Positions 16,100 to 25,092 of a stretch of 64,000 nucleotides of DNA are shown in pieces. The position numbers were made by a program, and so were the translations under genes. Location of the stretch: assembly GCF_026341825.1 (NCBI RefSeq), contig NZ_JAPENY010000002.1, positions 2,079,001-2,143,000 on the forward strand, written 5' to 3'. The stretch comes from Streptomyces sp. NBC_00620 (GTDB lineage: Bacteria > Actinomycetota > Actinomycetes > Streptomycetales > Streptomycetaceae). Every line of letters begins with the position of its first letter. The stretch's first letter is position 1. The notes beneath the pieces were generated by a model that saw only the letters and a program-made list of their open reading frames with translations, was not told the origin of the DNA and did not search any database.

Positions 16100-16990
16100 A
16101 TGACCCATGTCGAGAACGAGCTCAACAGCCAGCCCGAGTGCTGGATACGCGCCGCCGAGCAGGCCGCGGCGCACGGTGCCGCACTGCCGACGGCGGGGGA
16201 GCGGGTGGCGATCGTGGGGTGCGGAACCTCGTACTTCATGGCGCAGGCCGTCGCCGTGCTGCGCGAACGGTCGGGCCAGGGCGAGACGGACGCCTTCGCC
16301 GCGTCGGAGTTCCCGGACACCCGCTCGTACGACCGCGTGATCGCCCTCACCCGGTCCGGCACCACCACCGAGGTGCTCGAACTCCTGGGCAACCTCAAGG
16401 GCCGTACGCGCACCACGGCCATCACCGCCGACCCGCACACGCCCGTCATGGACTCGGCGGACGACGTCGTGGTCCTGGACTTCGCGGACGAACAGTCCGT
16501 CGTGCAGACCCGGTTCGCGACCACCGCGCTCACACTGCTGCGTGCCCACCTCGGTCTGCACGCCGACGCCGTCGTCGCCGACGCGCGTACCGCACTCGAA
16601 ACACCCCTGCCCGAAGGGCTCGTCGACTGCGCGCAGTTCACCTTCCTCGGCCGCGGCTGGACCGTCGGACTCGCCAACGAGGCCGGCCTCAAGATGCGCG
16701 AGGCCGCGCTGGCCTGGACTGAGGCCTACCCGGCGATGGAGTACCGGCACGGCCCCATCAGCGTCACCACGCACGGGACCGCCACCTGGATGCTCGGCGA
16801 GGCGCCCGAAGGCCTGGCCGAACAGGTGCGGGCCACCGGCGGGTTGTGGGTGGCCGGCGGTCTCGACCCGCTTGCCGAACTCGTCCGCGCCCAGCGCCTC
16901 GCCGTCGCGGTCGCCGCGTCCCGCGGACTGGACCCGGACCAGCCGCGTCACCTCACCCGCTCCGTGATCCTCGCCCGGACATCCCGCTGA
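16100..16990 (+). CDS. SIS domain sugar isomerase/deaminase-like protein
   Basis: The 296-residue protein starts at ATG 16100 behind GTGGGAGGGG. It carries two SIS halves: the first has GCGTSYFMAQA and the phosphosugar loop TRSGTTTEVLE; the second has GRGWTVGLANEAGLKMREAAL and EYRHGPIS, typical of the isomerase half of glucosamine-6-phosphate synthase and of AgaS. It lacks a glutaminase domain. With the DeoR regulator and a class II aldolase it fits amino-sugar (galactosamine-like) or keto-sugar phosphate catabolism. Confidence 0.88.
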   Translation: MTHVENELNSQPECWIRAAEQAAAHGAALPTAGERVAIVGCGTSYFMAQAVAVLRERSGQGETDAFAASEFPDTRSYDRVIALTRSGTTTEVLELLGNLKGRTRTTAITADPHTPVMDSADDVVVLDFADEQSVVQTRFATTALTLLRAHLGLHADAVVADARTALETPLPEGLVDCAQFTFLGRGWTVGLANEAGLKMREAALAWTEAYPAMEYRHGPISVTTHGTATWMLGEAPEGLAEQVRATGGLWVAGGLDPLAELVRAQRLAVAVAASRGLDPDQPRHLTRSVILARTSR

Positions 16991-17023
16991 GTCGGCTCAA
17001 CCACCCACTGAGAAGGAGGAGTT

Positions 17024-17875
17024 GTGCCACTCGCAGCAACCGGTGAACTGGTTCACGCGGCCGTCGGGGCCCGGACCGCGGTCGCCGCGTTCAACGTCAT
17101 CACCCTGGAACACGTCGAAGCGGTCATCGCGGGCGCCGAGTCCATGGACGCGCCGGTCGTCCTCCAAGTCAGCGAGAACGCGGTCAGGTTCCGCTACGGA
17201 CGGCTGCTCCCGCTGGCCCGCGCCGCGACCGCCGCGGCCGAACGCGCCTCCGTACCCGTCGCGTTGCACCTCGACCACGTCCAGAACGACGGTCTGCTGC
17301 GGCAGGCGGCCGACGCCGGCTTCAGCTCCGTGATGTACGACGCCGCCCGGCTGTCGTACGAGGAGAACCTCGCCGCCACCCGGGCCGCCGCCGACTGGGC
17401 GCATGCCCAAGGGCTGTGGATCGAGGCCGAGTTGGGGCAGGTCGGCGGCAAGAACGGCGCGCCCCCGCTCGACGCGCACGCGCCCGGCGCCCGTACCGAC
17501 CCCGCCGAGGCCCGCGCCTTCGTGGCCGACTCGGGCGTGGACGCCCTGGCCGTCGCGATCGGCAGCTCGCACGCGATGACCACCCGCACTGCCGCCCTCG
17601 ATCACGGCCTGCTCAAGCGCCTGGCCGCGGCGCTCGACGTACCGATCGTCCTGCACGGCTCCTCCGGAGTCCCGGACGACGAACTGGCGGCGGCCGTCGC
17701 GGGCGGCATCGCCAAGGTCAACATCGGTACGGCGCTGAACCTCGCGATGACGGGCGCCATAAGGGAGTTCCTCACCGCCCATCCCGAGGCCGTGGACTCG
17801 CGCAAGTACCTCGGCGAAGGACGGGAGGCGATGGCGCGGACGGTGGCGCGGCTCATCGGCGTACTGCGCGGGTGA
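17024..17875 (+). CDS. Class II fructose/tagatose-bisphosphate aldolase family protein
   Basis: GTG 17024 follows AAGGAGGAG. The 283-residue TIM barrel has the zinc ligands of class II aldolases (HLDHVQ near residue 86; AELGQVGGKNG; an SSHAM segment in place of the usual GTxHG; VLHGSSGVPDD near 210) and a phosphate-binding VNIGTALNLAMTGA. The length matches GatY/KbaY. It should split a ketose 1-phosphate or 1,6-bisphosphate into two three-carbon units. It lies 33 bp after the SIS gene, surely the same operon. Confidence 0.9.
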   Translation: MPLAATGELVHAAVGARTAVAAFNVITLEHVEAVIAGAESMDAPVVLQVSENAVRFRYGRLLPLARAATAAAERASVPVALHLDHVQNDGLLRQAADAGFSSVMYDAARLSYEENLAATRAAADWAHAQGLWIEAELGQVGGKNGAPPLDAHAPGARTDPAEARAFVADSGVDALAVAIGSSHAMTTRTAALDHGLLKRLAAALDVPIVLHGSSGVPDDELAAAVAGGIAKVNIGTALNLAMTGAIREFLTAHPEAVDSRKYLGEGREAMARTVARLIGVLRG

Positions 17876-17888
17876 CCTGAGCGCGAGC

Positions 17889-18170
17889 TCAGGAAGCGTC
17901 GATCTGCACCAACTTCTCGAAGAAGAACTCGTGCTTGAGGAACGACACGTCGTACTCGCGCCCTGGATACGGCGGGATCAGCTGCGCCGCCTGGAACAGC
18001 CGCCAGCCGTCCTCCAGGGCGTGCACGCCCGACGTGTACGGCGGTTCGTCACTGTCCCCGGTCGTCGGGGACGTACGGCCGGTACCGTCGTAGACCGACC
18101 AGCCCACCACGTCCGCGTCCAGCGCGGAGGTCGCCAGGTAGAGCACCAGAACCTGCTGACGGATGGTCAT
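17889..18170 (-). CDS. Small hypothetical protein coupled to the PhyH gene
   Basis: This 93-residue protein begins on an ATGA overlap with the PhyH-family stop (18167-18170). It starts MTIRQQVLVLYLATSALD, then has a loop rich in Gly, Thr, Asp and Pro, then an aromatic C-terminus (KHEFFFEKLVQIDAS). It has no signal peptide or recognised domain. Tight coupling suggests it works with the dioxygenase, perhaps as a partner or substrate carrier. Function unknown. Confidence 0.7.
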   Translation of the reverse strand: MTIRQQVLVLYLATSALDADVVGWSVYDGTGRTSPTTGDSDEPPYTSGVHALEDGWRLFQAAQLIPPYPGREYDVSFLKHEFFFEKLVQIDAS

Positions 18171-18979
18171 GCGGCGGCTCCCTGGGGGCGGTTGGAGACC
18201 CTGGTCACCCAGTGGTCCAGGTCGAAGGAGTCGTCCCCGGTGAGCGCACGCCACCACAGGACCCGGTTGTAGACCTCGAGGCGGCCGGTGGCGGGCTCGT
18301 ACCACGGGAACGTCATGGCGAGTTCCTCGGAGACCCGCGGATCCCCGAGGTCCGAGGTGTCCCACAGCCGCCGCTGCCGCACGGCCGGATTGAAGCGGAT
18401 CTTGAACATGTAGCGCACCGCGTCGCTGTCGTTGCGCCGCCCGCCGTGCCACAGGCCATGGTGCAGAAACACCACGGTGCCGGCCGGACAGACAAGGCGG
18501 TTCTGCCCGCGCAGGTTCTGGTAGCGCCCGGTGTCCGACTCGTTCGTGCGCCGCAGATGACTGCCCGGCACGCTGAGGGTGCCGCCCATGTCGAGCGTGA
18601 CGTCCTGCGGGTAGTACATCAACTGGACGTCGAAGGCATCGGTCCGCACATCGATGATCGCGTCACCGTGCAACGGCTGCGCCTGCCCCTGGTGGGGCTC
18701 GCGGACATGCACGGCGTGATGGTCCACGGTCGGCCCGGGCCCCACAAGGCTGCGCAACGCACCTGCCACAACAGGGAGTTCCACGAGTCGGCGGACGAAG
18801 GAACCCTCCGGATAGGCGTCCGCGACAGTACTGCCGTAGGGCACGCCGGGCACGCCCTCGCGCAGGACCCCGATCCCCTCGGCGTTCATCTCCGGCGGCA
18901 CCACCGCGTCGAGGCGCAGTGAGCCGTGGGCGACGAAGTGCGCCATCCGCACCGAACTCAGGAGCTTGGTGTTGGTCAT
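18167..18979 (-). CDS. Phytanoyl-CoA dioxygenase (PhyH) family protein
   Basis: The 270-residue protein has the Fe(II)/2-oxoglutarate fold with HGDAIID (HxD) and a distal His plus a 2-oxoglutarate-type Arg in GLWHGGRRNDSDAVRYMFKI (shortened here). The hydroxylation substrate is unknown. GGAGGG lies only 1-2 nt from the ATG, but TACGTT ends 7 nt upstream, so a leaderless mRNA is likely; the start could also be a little further in. It is divergent from an AraC regulator and followed by the 93-residue partner. Confidence 0.83.
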   Translation of the reverse strand: MTNTKLLSSVRMAHFVAHGSLRLDAVVPPEMNAEGIGVLREGVPGVPYGSTVADAYPEGSFVRRLVELPVVAGALRSLVGPGPTVDHHAVHVREPHQGQAQPLHGDAIIDVRTDAFDVQLMYYPQDVTLDMGGTLSVPGSHLRRTNESDTGRYQNLRGQNRLVCPAGTVVFLHHGLWHGGRRNDSDAVRYMFKIRFNPAVRQRRLWDTSDLGDPRVSEELAMTFPWYEPATGRLEVYNRVLWWRALTGDDSFDLDHWVTRVSNRPQGAAA

Positions 18980-18980
18980 G

Positions 18981-18998
18981 CCCTCCAACGTAGGAGGG
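18981..18998. promoter_or_regulatory. Inverted repeat at the PhyH promoter
   Basis: CCCTCC (18981-18986) and GGAGGG (18993-18998) flank AACGTA directly before the PhyH start. It overlaps the minus-strand TACGTT -10-like element and would also pair with the GGAGGG next to the ATG. A second palindrome, GTGGGTCCCAC, lies at 19015-19025 towards the AraC gene. Confidence 0.4.
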
Positions 18999-19038
18999 GT
19001 GTCCTCGCGGGCGCGTGGGTCCCACTCACCACTACTGG

Positions 19039-19044
19039 TACTTT
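19039..19044 (+). promoter_or_regulatory. Probable -10 of leaderless araC-type gene
   Basis: TACTTT ends 6 nt before the ATG at 19051, preceded by TGG, and no ribosome-binding site is present. Confidence 0.4.
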
Positions 19045-19050
19045 TTCACC

Positions 19051-19824
19051 ATGCGGGAGACGGTGATCCACCTCGGCGAGCCGCCCGCCGTCGTCAACAT
19101 CGGCGTCGGCGTGCACGGTGTCGCGAGCCCCACGGACGTCTTCCGGCTGCCCGAGCTGTGGCAGCTGCACCTCTACCAGTACGACGCCGAACTCATCGTC
19201 GACGGCACCGCCCACGTCATCCGCCCCGGCCGCGTGAGCCTCGTACCCCCCGGCACCACGGTCCGCTACCGCTACCAGGGCCGCTCCGAGCACCTCTACG
19301 CCCACCTGCGCATCACCCCGGCCGGCCCGCCGCACACCGTCCCCGTCATGCAGGACGCGGGCCCCGAACTCCCCACACTCTCCGGGCTGTTGCTCCACGC
19401 GATGACAGCGGCACCCGGCGCACCCGCGCACACCCGGGCCGAGATCTGGACCGCGCTCTGGCGCATCGCCCACCTGACCCCGGCCACCACCACGAGCCCC
19501 GGACCCCACCCCGCGGTGAGCACGGCGATCGCCCACATCGAAGCGCACCTGGCGGCCCCGCTGACCATCCCGGAGATCGCCCGCGCCGCAGGGATCTCCC
19601 ACAACCACCTCACCCGGCTCTTCCGTACCGAGACGGGCACCACAGTGGTCGCCTACATCCGCCGCCGCAGACTGGAGCGCGCCCACCACCTGCTGCGCGC
19701 CTCGACCCTCTCCATCCCGGCGGTAGCGGCGTCCGTCGGCATCCCGGACCTGCAGGCCTTCAACAAGGCATGCCGCAGAGAGCTCGGGGCATCGCCCCGC
19801 ACCCTGCGGGGAGCTACTTCCTGA
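19051..19824 (+). CDS. AraC family transcriptional regulator
   Basis: The 257-residue product has an N-terminal cupin-like ligand domain (about 1-110, ending VSLVPPGTTVRYRYQG) and a C-terminal double HTH (about 155-255; TIPEIARAAGISHNHLTRLF and IPAVAASVGIPDLQAFNKACRRE). It is divergent from the PhyH gene across 71 bp with two palindromes, so it probably controls that operon. The start is taken at 19051 on the leaderless-promoter evidence; a GTG at 19015 is an alternative. Its last 11 nt overlap the convergent methyltransferase gene. Confidence 0.9.
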   Translation: MRETVIHLGEPPAVVNIGVGVHGVASPTDVFRLPELWQLHLYQYDAELIVDGTAHVIRPGRVSLVPPGTTVRYRYQGRSEHLYAHLRITPAGPPHTVPVMQDAGPELPTLSGLLLHAMTAAPGAPAHTRAEIWTALWRIAHLTPATTTSPGPHPAVSTAIAHIEAHLAAPLTIPEIARAAGISHNHLTRLFRTETGTTVVAYIRRRRLERAHHLLRASTLSIPAVAASVGIPDLQAFNKACRRELGASPRTLRGATS

Positions 19825-20959
19825 CCGCCCTGAGCACCACGAACTTCGCGTCACTGGCCATGAGTTCACTGTTGCCGAAGAGTCGGCGCAGCTTCAGGTG
19901 ATACCCGAGGTGCCGGTTGCCGATCACCCACAGCTCGCCGCCCGGCCGCAGCGCACGGCGCGCTTCCGTGAACATCCGCCAGGCCGTGGCGTCCGTCGTC
20001 GCCTGGTGCGAGTGGAACGGCGGATTGTTGAGTACGAGGTCGACGCTGCCGTCGTCGATGCCCGCCAGTCCGTCACCGACGCGGAACTCCGCCTTCGTGC
20101 CCTCGACGTTCGCCGCGTACGTCGCCCGTGCCGAGGCCACCGCCTGGTACGACTCGTCGACGAACAGCACCTCGGCCTCGGGATTGGCCAGCGCGGCCGC
20201 CGTACCGACGACCCCGTTGCCGCAGCCCAGATCCGCGATGCGCTCGGGACCGCGGCTGCGCGGCAGGTGCTGGAGGAGGAACCGGGTGCCGATGTCGAGA
20301 CGGTCGGCGCAGAAGACGCCCGCGTGATTGACGACGGTCCGGCCGGAGACCGTACCGACGCCGTCCGGGAGTTCGTAGCTGTACGGCCACGGGTTGGAGT
20401 TCCGGGCGATCCCCGGGAACGGTGTGCAGAAGATCAGCCGGGCCTTCTTGTCGGCCAGCGAGGTGCGGGTCGGGCCGAGGATCCGCTCGAAGAGGTGCAG
20501 CGTCGAGGTGTGGATCTCCTTGACCATGCCCGTGCCGATGACGACCGTCCCCTCGTGCACGCCGGGCGCCAGCCGGTGCAGCTGGTCCTCAAGGAGCCCG
20601 AGGCTCCTCGGCACCCTTACGAGCAGCACGTCGATACGGTCCGGAGGCGCGTCCTGCGTGGTGAGCAGACCTATCGCGGCCTCCTCCACACCGGCCCGCG
20701 CCAGATTCGCCCGCGTCGCCTCACGGGCGAGGAACGAATCGGTGATCTGCGTCGGCCGGTGCGCGGACAGCGCCGTGGCCAGGGCGCCCCACCGGTCACC
20801 GACCACCACCACCGACCCCGACAGCGGGGTCCCGCTCTCCGCGAGATGCCGCAGCAGATACGTGTCGGCGGCGTCCCATGCACGCAGCTGGTCGCGGGCG
20901 GCCTCGGGGAAACGGGCGAGTGCGTACTCGCCGAAGGGTGTAGCCATAGAGTCGGTCAT
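19814..20959 (-). CDS. Class I SAM methyltransferase, RlmG/RsmC type
   Basis: This 381-residue protein has a degenerate N-terminal methyltransferase-like half and an active C-terminal half with IADLGCGNGVVG (SAM motif I), VDES and VLNNPPFHS (NPPF catalytic motif), the layout of the rRNA guanine-N2 methyltransferases RlmG (23S G1835) and RsmC (16S G1207). The length is right for RlmG. It diverges from alkB with 54 bp between starts. The first of two possible Met starts is used. Confidence 0.85.
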   Translation of the reverse strand: MTDSMATPFGEYALARFPEAARDQLRAWDAADTYLLRHLAESGTPLSGSVVVVGDRWGALATALSAHRPTQITDSFLAREATRANLARAGVEEAAIGLLTTQDAPPDRIDVLLVRVPRSLGLLEDQLHRLAPGVHEGTVVIGTGMVKEIHTSTLHLFERILGPTRTSLADKKARLIFCTPFPGIARNSNPWPYSYELPDGVGTVSGRTVVNHAGVFCADRLDIGTRFLLQHLPRSRGPERIADLGCGNGVVGTAAALANPEAEVLFVDESYQAVASARATYAANVEGTKAEFRVGDGLAGIDDGSVDLVLNNPPFHSHQATTDATAWRMFTEARRALRPGGELWVIGNRHLGYHLKLRRLFGNSELMASDAKFVVLRAVRK

Positions 20960-21013
20960 CGTGGGTCAAGGCTAACGGAGCCGCAGCTCAGCGAGGTGCG
21001 CGAGGACAGGGCG

Positions 21014-21676
21014 ATGTCGATGTTGTTCCCCCGGGACCGGACGGAGATCGCGCCGGACGCGGTCCATGTGCCCGACTGGCTGGACGCCGACCAGCAACGG
21101 CGCCTCCTTGAGGCGTGCCGCACATGGGCCCTCCCGCCGTCCGGCCTGCGCACGGTCCACACACCCGGCGGCGGCACGATGACCGCCCGGCAGGTCTGCC
21201 TCGGCTGGCACTGGTATCCGTACGGGTACGCCCGCACGGTCGTCGACGGCGACGGCACCCCCGTGAAGCCGTTCCCCGGGTGGCTGGACGACCTGGGCCG
21301 TGACGCGGTCACGGAGGCCCTCGGCGCCGGGGCCGCGACAGCCCCGTACGACATCGCACTGATCAACTTCTACGACGCCGACGCCCGCATGGGCATGCAC
21401 CGCGACAGCGACGAGAAGTCGGACGCACCGGTGGTGTCGCTGAGCCTCGGCGACACCTGCGTCTTCCGGTTCGGGAACACCGGGACGCGGACACGGCCGT
21501 ACACGGATGTCGAACTGCGCAGCGGCGACCTGTTCGTGTTCGGCGGGGCGTCCCGGCTCGCGTACCACGGGGTGCCGCGGGTGTACGCGGGCACGGCGCC
21601 GCCCGAGTTGGGGCTCACCGGGCGGCTGAACATCACGCTGCGGGTGAGCGGCCTCCAGGACCTGTCCGGCGGATAG
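21014..21676 (+). CDS. alkB: AlkB family alpha-ketoglutarate-dependent dioxygenase
   Basis: The 220-residue protein shows the AlkB active site: LINFYDADARMGMHRDSDE with Fe ligands His129 and Asp131, the third ligand His185 in AYHGVPR, and the 2-oxoglutarate Arg pair in GRLNITLR. WHWYPYGY and GDTCVFRFG also match bacterial AlkB. It repairs N-alkylated bases (1-methyladenine, 3-methylcytosine) by oxidative demethylation. Two close starts exist (21014, 21020); the first is nearer GCGAGGACAGG. Confidence 0.9.
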   Translation: MSMLFPRDRTEIAPDAVHVPDWLDADQQRRLLEACRTWALPPSGLRTVHTPGGGTMTARQVCLGWHWYPYGYARTVVDGDGTPVKPFPGWLDDLGRDAVTEALGAGAATAPYDIALINFYDADARMGMHRDSDEKSDAPVVSLSLGDTCVFRFGNTGTRTRPYTDVELRSGDLFVFGGASRLAYHGVPRVYAGTAPPELGLTGRLNITLRVSGLQDLSGG

Positions 21677-21731
21677 GCCCTGGACGACAGGTGGGGCCAC
21701 CGCACGAGCGGATCATGGGAGACTCGGCCTC

Positions 21732-22970
21732 ATGAACGGCAAGGCGGGCCCCCGGGCGGCGGGGGAAGGGAACACGCGTGCGCGGCTGGACCGGGGGCGC
21801 GGGGCGCTCGGTCCCGCGCTGGAACTCGTGCACACCGGACGTGCGCCGACGCGTGCCGTGCTCACCGCCGAGCTGGGGGTCACCAGGGCGACCGCGGGCG
21901 CCGTGGCCGCGGAGCTGGAGGCGCTGGGGCTGATCCGGGTCGACGCACGGCCCGGCGCGGCAGCAGGTTCGCAGGGGCGGCCCTCGCACCGCCTGGAGGT
22001 CGCCGAGGACGGGCCCGTCGCGCTCGCCGCGCAGGTGCACGCCGACGGGTTCCGCGCCGCGCTGGTAGGCCTCGGCGGGCGTCTGGTCGCGACCGCGCCC
22101 GGCTGCGAGACGGTCGACGCCGATCCCGCGAAGGTGCTCGGCTCCGTCGTCGAGGCCGGCGCCGCACTGCTCCGCGAGACCGGGCTGCGCTGCGTGGGCG
22201 CCGGACTCGCCGTCCCGTCCGCCGTCGCCGAACCCGAAGGGCTCGCCCTCAATCCACTGCACCTGGCCTGGCCCGCGGGCTCCCCGGTACGCCAGATCTT
22301 CGCCGAGAAGGTGCGCGCGGCCGGAATCCAGGGTCCCGCGTTCGCCGCCAACGACGTCAACCTCGCCGCCCTCGCCGAACACCGCCACGGCGCGGGCCGC
22401 GGCGCCCGCGACCTGCTGTGCGTGGCCACCGGACACCGGGGCGTCGGCGGCGCCCTCGTCCTCGACGGCCGCCTCCACACGGGCAGTTCGGGGCTCGCCC
22501 TCGAAGTCGGCCACCTCACCGTCAACCCCGAGGGCCGCCCCTGCTACTGCGGCAGCCGCGGCTGCCTCGACGTGGAAGCGGACCCGCTGGCCTTCCTCAC
22601 CGCGGCCGGCCTCGACCCCGGCCCCGAGGTCTCGCTGCTCCAGCAGGCCAACGACCTGATCCGCGACCAGTACGCCGACCCGGCCGTCCGCATGGCCACC
22701 GAAGCGCTGATCGACCGCCTCGGCCTCGGCCTCGCCGGCCTGGTCAACATCCTCAACCCGGACCGCATCATCCTCGGCGGCCTGCACCGCACCCTGCTCG
22801 ACGCCGACCCGGACCGCCTCCGCGCCGTCGTCGCCGACCGCAGCCTGTGGGGCCAGAGCGGCGGCGTACCGATCCTCCCCTGCACGCTGGACCACAACAG
22901 CCTGGTGGGCGCCGCCGAATTGGCTTGGCAGCCGGTGCTGGACGATCCGCTGGGGGCGCTGGCCGCCTAG
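21732..22970 (+). CDS. ROK family transcriptional regulator
   Basis: The 412-residue protein has an N-terminal winged helix (about 25-75; RAPTRAVLTAELGVTRATAGAV) and a ROK domain with the Asp-containing FAANDVNLAALAEHR, sugar-site EVGHLTVN and the zinc motif CYCGSRGCLD. The ATP-site region reads ATGHRGVGGALVLDG where sugar kinases have GTGIGGG, so it is probably a sugar-sensing regulator and not a kinase. No sugar operon adjoins it, so the target is unclear. Confidence 0.88.
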   Translation: MNGKAGPRAAGEGNTRARLDRGRGALGPALELVHTGRAPTRAVLTAELGVTRATAGAVAAELEALGLIRVDARPGAAAGSQGRPSHRLEVAEDGPVALAAQVHADGFRAALVGLGGRLVATAPGCETVDADPAKVLGSVVEAGAALLRETGLRCVGAGLAVPSAVAEPEGLALNPLHLAWPAGSPVRQIFAEKVRAAGIQGPAFAANDVNLAALAEHRHGAGRGARDLLCVATGHRGVGGALVLDGRLHTGSSGLALEVGHLTVNPEGRPCYCGSRGCLDVEADPLAFLTAAGLDPGPEVSLLQQANDLIRDQYADPAVRMATEALIDRLGLGLAGLVNILNPDRIILGGLHRTLLDADPDRLRAVVADRSLWGQSGGVPILPCTLDHNSLVGAAELAWQPVLDDPLGALAA

Positions 22971-22994
22971 ACGGCGGTGAGCGCACTCCGTGAC

Positions 22995-23903
22995 CTAACG
23001 CCAGTCCGCGGCGAAGGCGCGCCCGGGGTTGGCCGTGAGCATCTGCTCCACCAAGCCCTCACCCAGGGCGAGTTCGAGCCTTGGTCGCACCCGGCGCAGC
23101 AGATACGGCATTCCCGGACCGCCGTTGGCCGAGCGTGCCGCGGCGGTCGTCGTGTCGCCGCCGACGAGCAGGAGGTCGCCGTGACCGGCGTCGGCGAGGG
23201 CGTGTACGGCGTCGGGCATGCGCCAGTCGGTGACGTGGTTGGCGCGGGAGGGGCCGTCGAAGGCCAGGTAGGCGCCCGACTCGGCGGCCTGACGCTGGGT
23301 CACGAAGTCCGGTGAGCGGTTGAGGTGACCCAGGATCACCCGGTGCGGTGGCACGTCCAACTCCCCGCACAGCAGGTCGAGTACGTCGAGCGCGCCGGTG
23401 CCCAGCTCCAGATGCACGCCGATGGGCGCACCCGTGGCGTGGTGGGCCTCGGCCGCGGCGGCCATCGTCCAGCGGGCGTGTGCGTCGAGGGCGTGAAAGC
23501 CGCCCGCGACCTTGATCAGTCCGGCCCGGACACCCGACGCGCCGATGCCTGACGTCAGCTCGGAGACGAAGACCTCGGCCAGTCTGCCGCGCAGCTCGGT
23601 GAGCAACTCCGGTGCGTAGTGCGCCGCTTGGTGCAGTCCGGTCGCGGCGATCACGTGGACGCCGGTGTCGCGGGAGAGCAGCGGCAGATCGGCGGCGCGT
23701 CGGCCCATGCCGTACGGCGTCCACTGCGCGACGCTCCCGCCGCCCGCCTCGCGGAACGCGGTCAGCTCGGCCCGCACCGCGGAGGTGTCGTCGAGTTCCT
23801 GGCCTGAGAGTAGGGGGCTGCTCAGGAAGAGGTGGTCGTGCGCGTCGCACACCCCCAAGTCCTCGGGGAGCGTGTCCCCGAGAACCGTACGGACCGTGCT
23901 CAC
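22995..23903 (-). CDS. Phosphotriesterase-family metal hydrolase
   Basis: Start GTG 23903 overlaps the stop of the DUF4865 gene (GTGA); a GTG 3 nt upstream is also possible. The 302-residue TIM barrel has the family ligands: CDAHDHLF (HxH), the carbamylated-type Lys in AGLIKVAGG, His in GVHLELG, His in ILGHLNRSPD and the final Asp in LVGGDTTT. Members are lactonases or resiniferatoxin/phosphotriester hydrolases. It is the last gene of a TetR/DUF4865/hydrolase operon, suggesting detoxification or use of an ester or lactone. Confidence 0.88.
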   Translation of the reverse strand: MSTVRTVLGDTLPEDLGVCDAHDHLFLSSPLLSGQELDDTSAVRAELTAFREAGGGSVAQWTPYGMGRRAADLPLLSRDTGVHVIAATGLHQAAHYAPELLTELRGRLAEVFVSELTSGIGASGVRAGLIKVAGGFHALDAHARWTMAAAAEAHHATGAPIGVHLELGTGALDVLDLLCGELDVPPHRVILGHLNRSPDFVTQRQAAESGAYLAFDGPSRANHVTDWRMPDAVHALADAGHGDLLLVGGDTTTAAARSANGGPGMPYLLRRVRPRLELALGEGLVEQMLTANPGRAFAADWR

Positions 23904-24484
23904 CACTGCCGGCCACGCGGAATCTGGTCGCGCTCCGGCGTGTTGACGTACAGCACTTGGAACACCTCACCCGGGACCCTCGGCGCGTCGTGGTCCCAGA
24001 GCGAGAAGTGCACGAGCTCCCAGTGACGCGGATCGACGACGGCGGCCGCGCAGACCGCACCGTCGAGCGAGGCCAGCCGCTCGGCCTCCCGCACGGCCCC
24101 CGCCATCACCTCGGAGAGCCGCACCCCCTCGGGCACGCTCTGCCGCCCACGCACGGCGACCCTGGCCGGGGAACCGGCTGCGACCCCCTCCTCGTACGAG
24201 AGGCAGGTCCAGTGCCGCACCTCCGGCCGCCCGAAGTCGTCGACGAGCCCTTGGAAACCCGGCCCCCAGAGAAAGGAGTTCATGCCTTCGGGGGTGTTCC
24301 ACAGATAGAACGGGCCGTACTGGTTGACCGGCGACCCGTCGACCCCGCGCTCGCGCATCAGATACGCCTTGAGGCCGAGGCCGGGGAAGTCGTCGAGCAG
24401 CGGCCCCTTGCCCGTCGCCCGGGCGCGGATGATGTCCATGTCGTAGTCGGCGGGCAGGGTGAGTTCGTACTGCATGGCGTGCAT
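23900..24484 (-). CDS. DUF4865 family protein
   Basis: The 194-residue protein begins MHAMQYELTLPADYDMDIIR and contains LLDDFPGLGLKAYLMRE, SPVNQYGPFYLWNTPEGM and LWGPGFQGLVDDFGRP, the conserved text of DUF4865. GGAG lies about 9 nt before the ATG. The family, usually beside a TetR-type regulator, resembles monooxygenase-like alpha/beta barrels but has no proven activity. It shares an operon with TetR (18 bp upstream) and the phosphotriesterase-family hydrolase (4-nt overlap). Confidence 0.85.
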   Translation of the reverse strand: MHAMQYELTLPADYDMDIIRARATGKGPLLDDFPGLGLKAYLMRERGVDGSPVNQYGPFYLWNTPEGMNSFLWGPGFQGLVDDFGRPEVRHWTCLSYEEGVAAGSPARVAVRGRQSVPEGVRLSEVMAGAVREAERLASLDGAVCAAAVVDPRHWELVHFSLWDHDAPRVPGEVFQVLYVNTPERDQIPRGRQW

Positions 24485-24502
24485 CGGGTGTCTCCTGAGG
24501 GC

Positions 24503-25084
24503 TCAGCGGGGCGTCGAATCGGCGGTGCCTGCCGACCCGAGCAGGGAGAGCAGACCGCGAACTCCCGTGTCGAACGCGGCCGGTGAACCGGAGGCACGCG
24601 CCAGCACATAACCGCCCTGCACGGTCGCGACGATCGTGGCGGCGATCTCCTCCGCATCGAGCGAGGGCGCGAACTGGCCCTGCTCCTGGCCCTCTTCGAC
24701 GATTCCCGCCAGCCGCTCACGCAGCCAGTCGATCGTCTCGTCGACCGGGGCACGCAGCTCGTCGCTGGCGATCACGTCCGGGTCCATCGTCAGCCGCCCG
24801 ACCGGGCAGCCGCGCAGGACGTCACGTTCGCGGCGCAGATACGCCTCGATGCGCTCGTACGGCGATCCGGGCGCGCTCAGTACGCCCTCGGCAGTAGCGC
24901 GCAGCACCTCGGCTGTGCGGCGGATCGCCGCGAGTGCCAGATCGGGCTTGCCCTTGAAGTGGTGGTACATGCTGCCCTGCCCCGCGCCTGCGCGTTCCAG
25001 GATCGCCTTGGGGCTGGTCCCCACGTAACCGCGCTCCCACAACAGCTCGCGCGTGGACTCGATCAGCCGCTCCGGAGTGCTCAT
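24503..25084 (-). CDS. TetR family repressor
   Basis: This 193-residue protein has a TetR HTH at the N-terminus (ESTRELLWERGYVGTSPKAILERAGAGQGSMYHHF, shown only in part in the family motif) and an all-helical C-terminal ligand domain with the GCPVGRLTMD segment of the LmrA/YxaF-like branch. ATG 25084 is chosen because TACAGT ends 6 nt upstream (leaderless) and no ribosome site is present. A 20-bp palindrome covers its promoter, so it should repress its own three-gene operon. Confidence 0.9.
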   Translation of the reverse strand: MSTPERLIESTRELLWERGYVGTSPKAILERAGAGQGSMYHHFKGKPDLALAAIRRTAEVLRATAEGVLSAPGSPYERIEAYLRRERDVLRGCPVGRLTMDPDVIASDELRAPVDETIDWLRERLAGIVEEGQEQGQFAPSLDAEEIAATIVATVQGGYVLARASGSPAAFDTGVRGLLSLLGSAGTADSTPR

Positions 25085-25092
25085 CACAGCAC

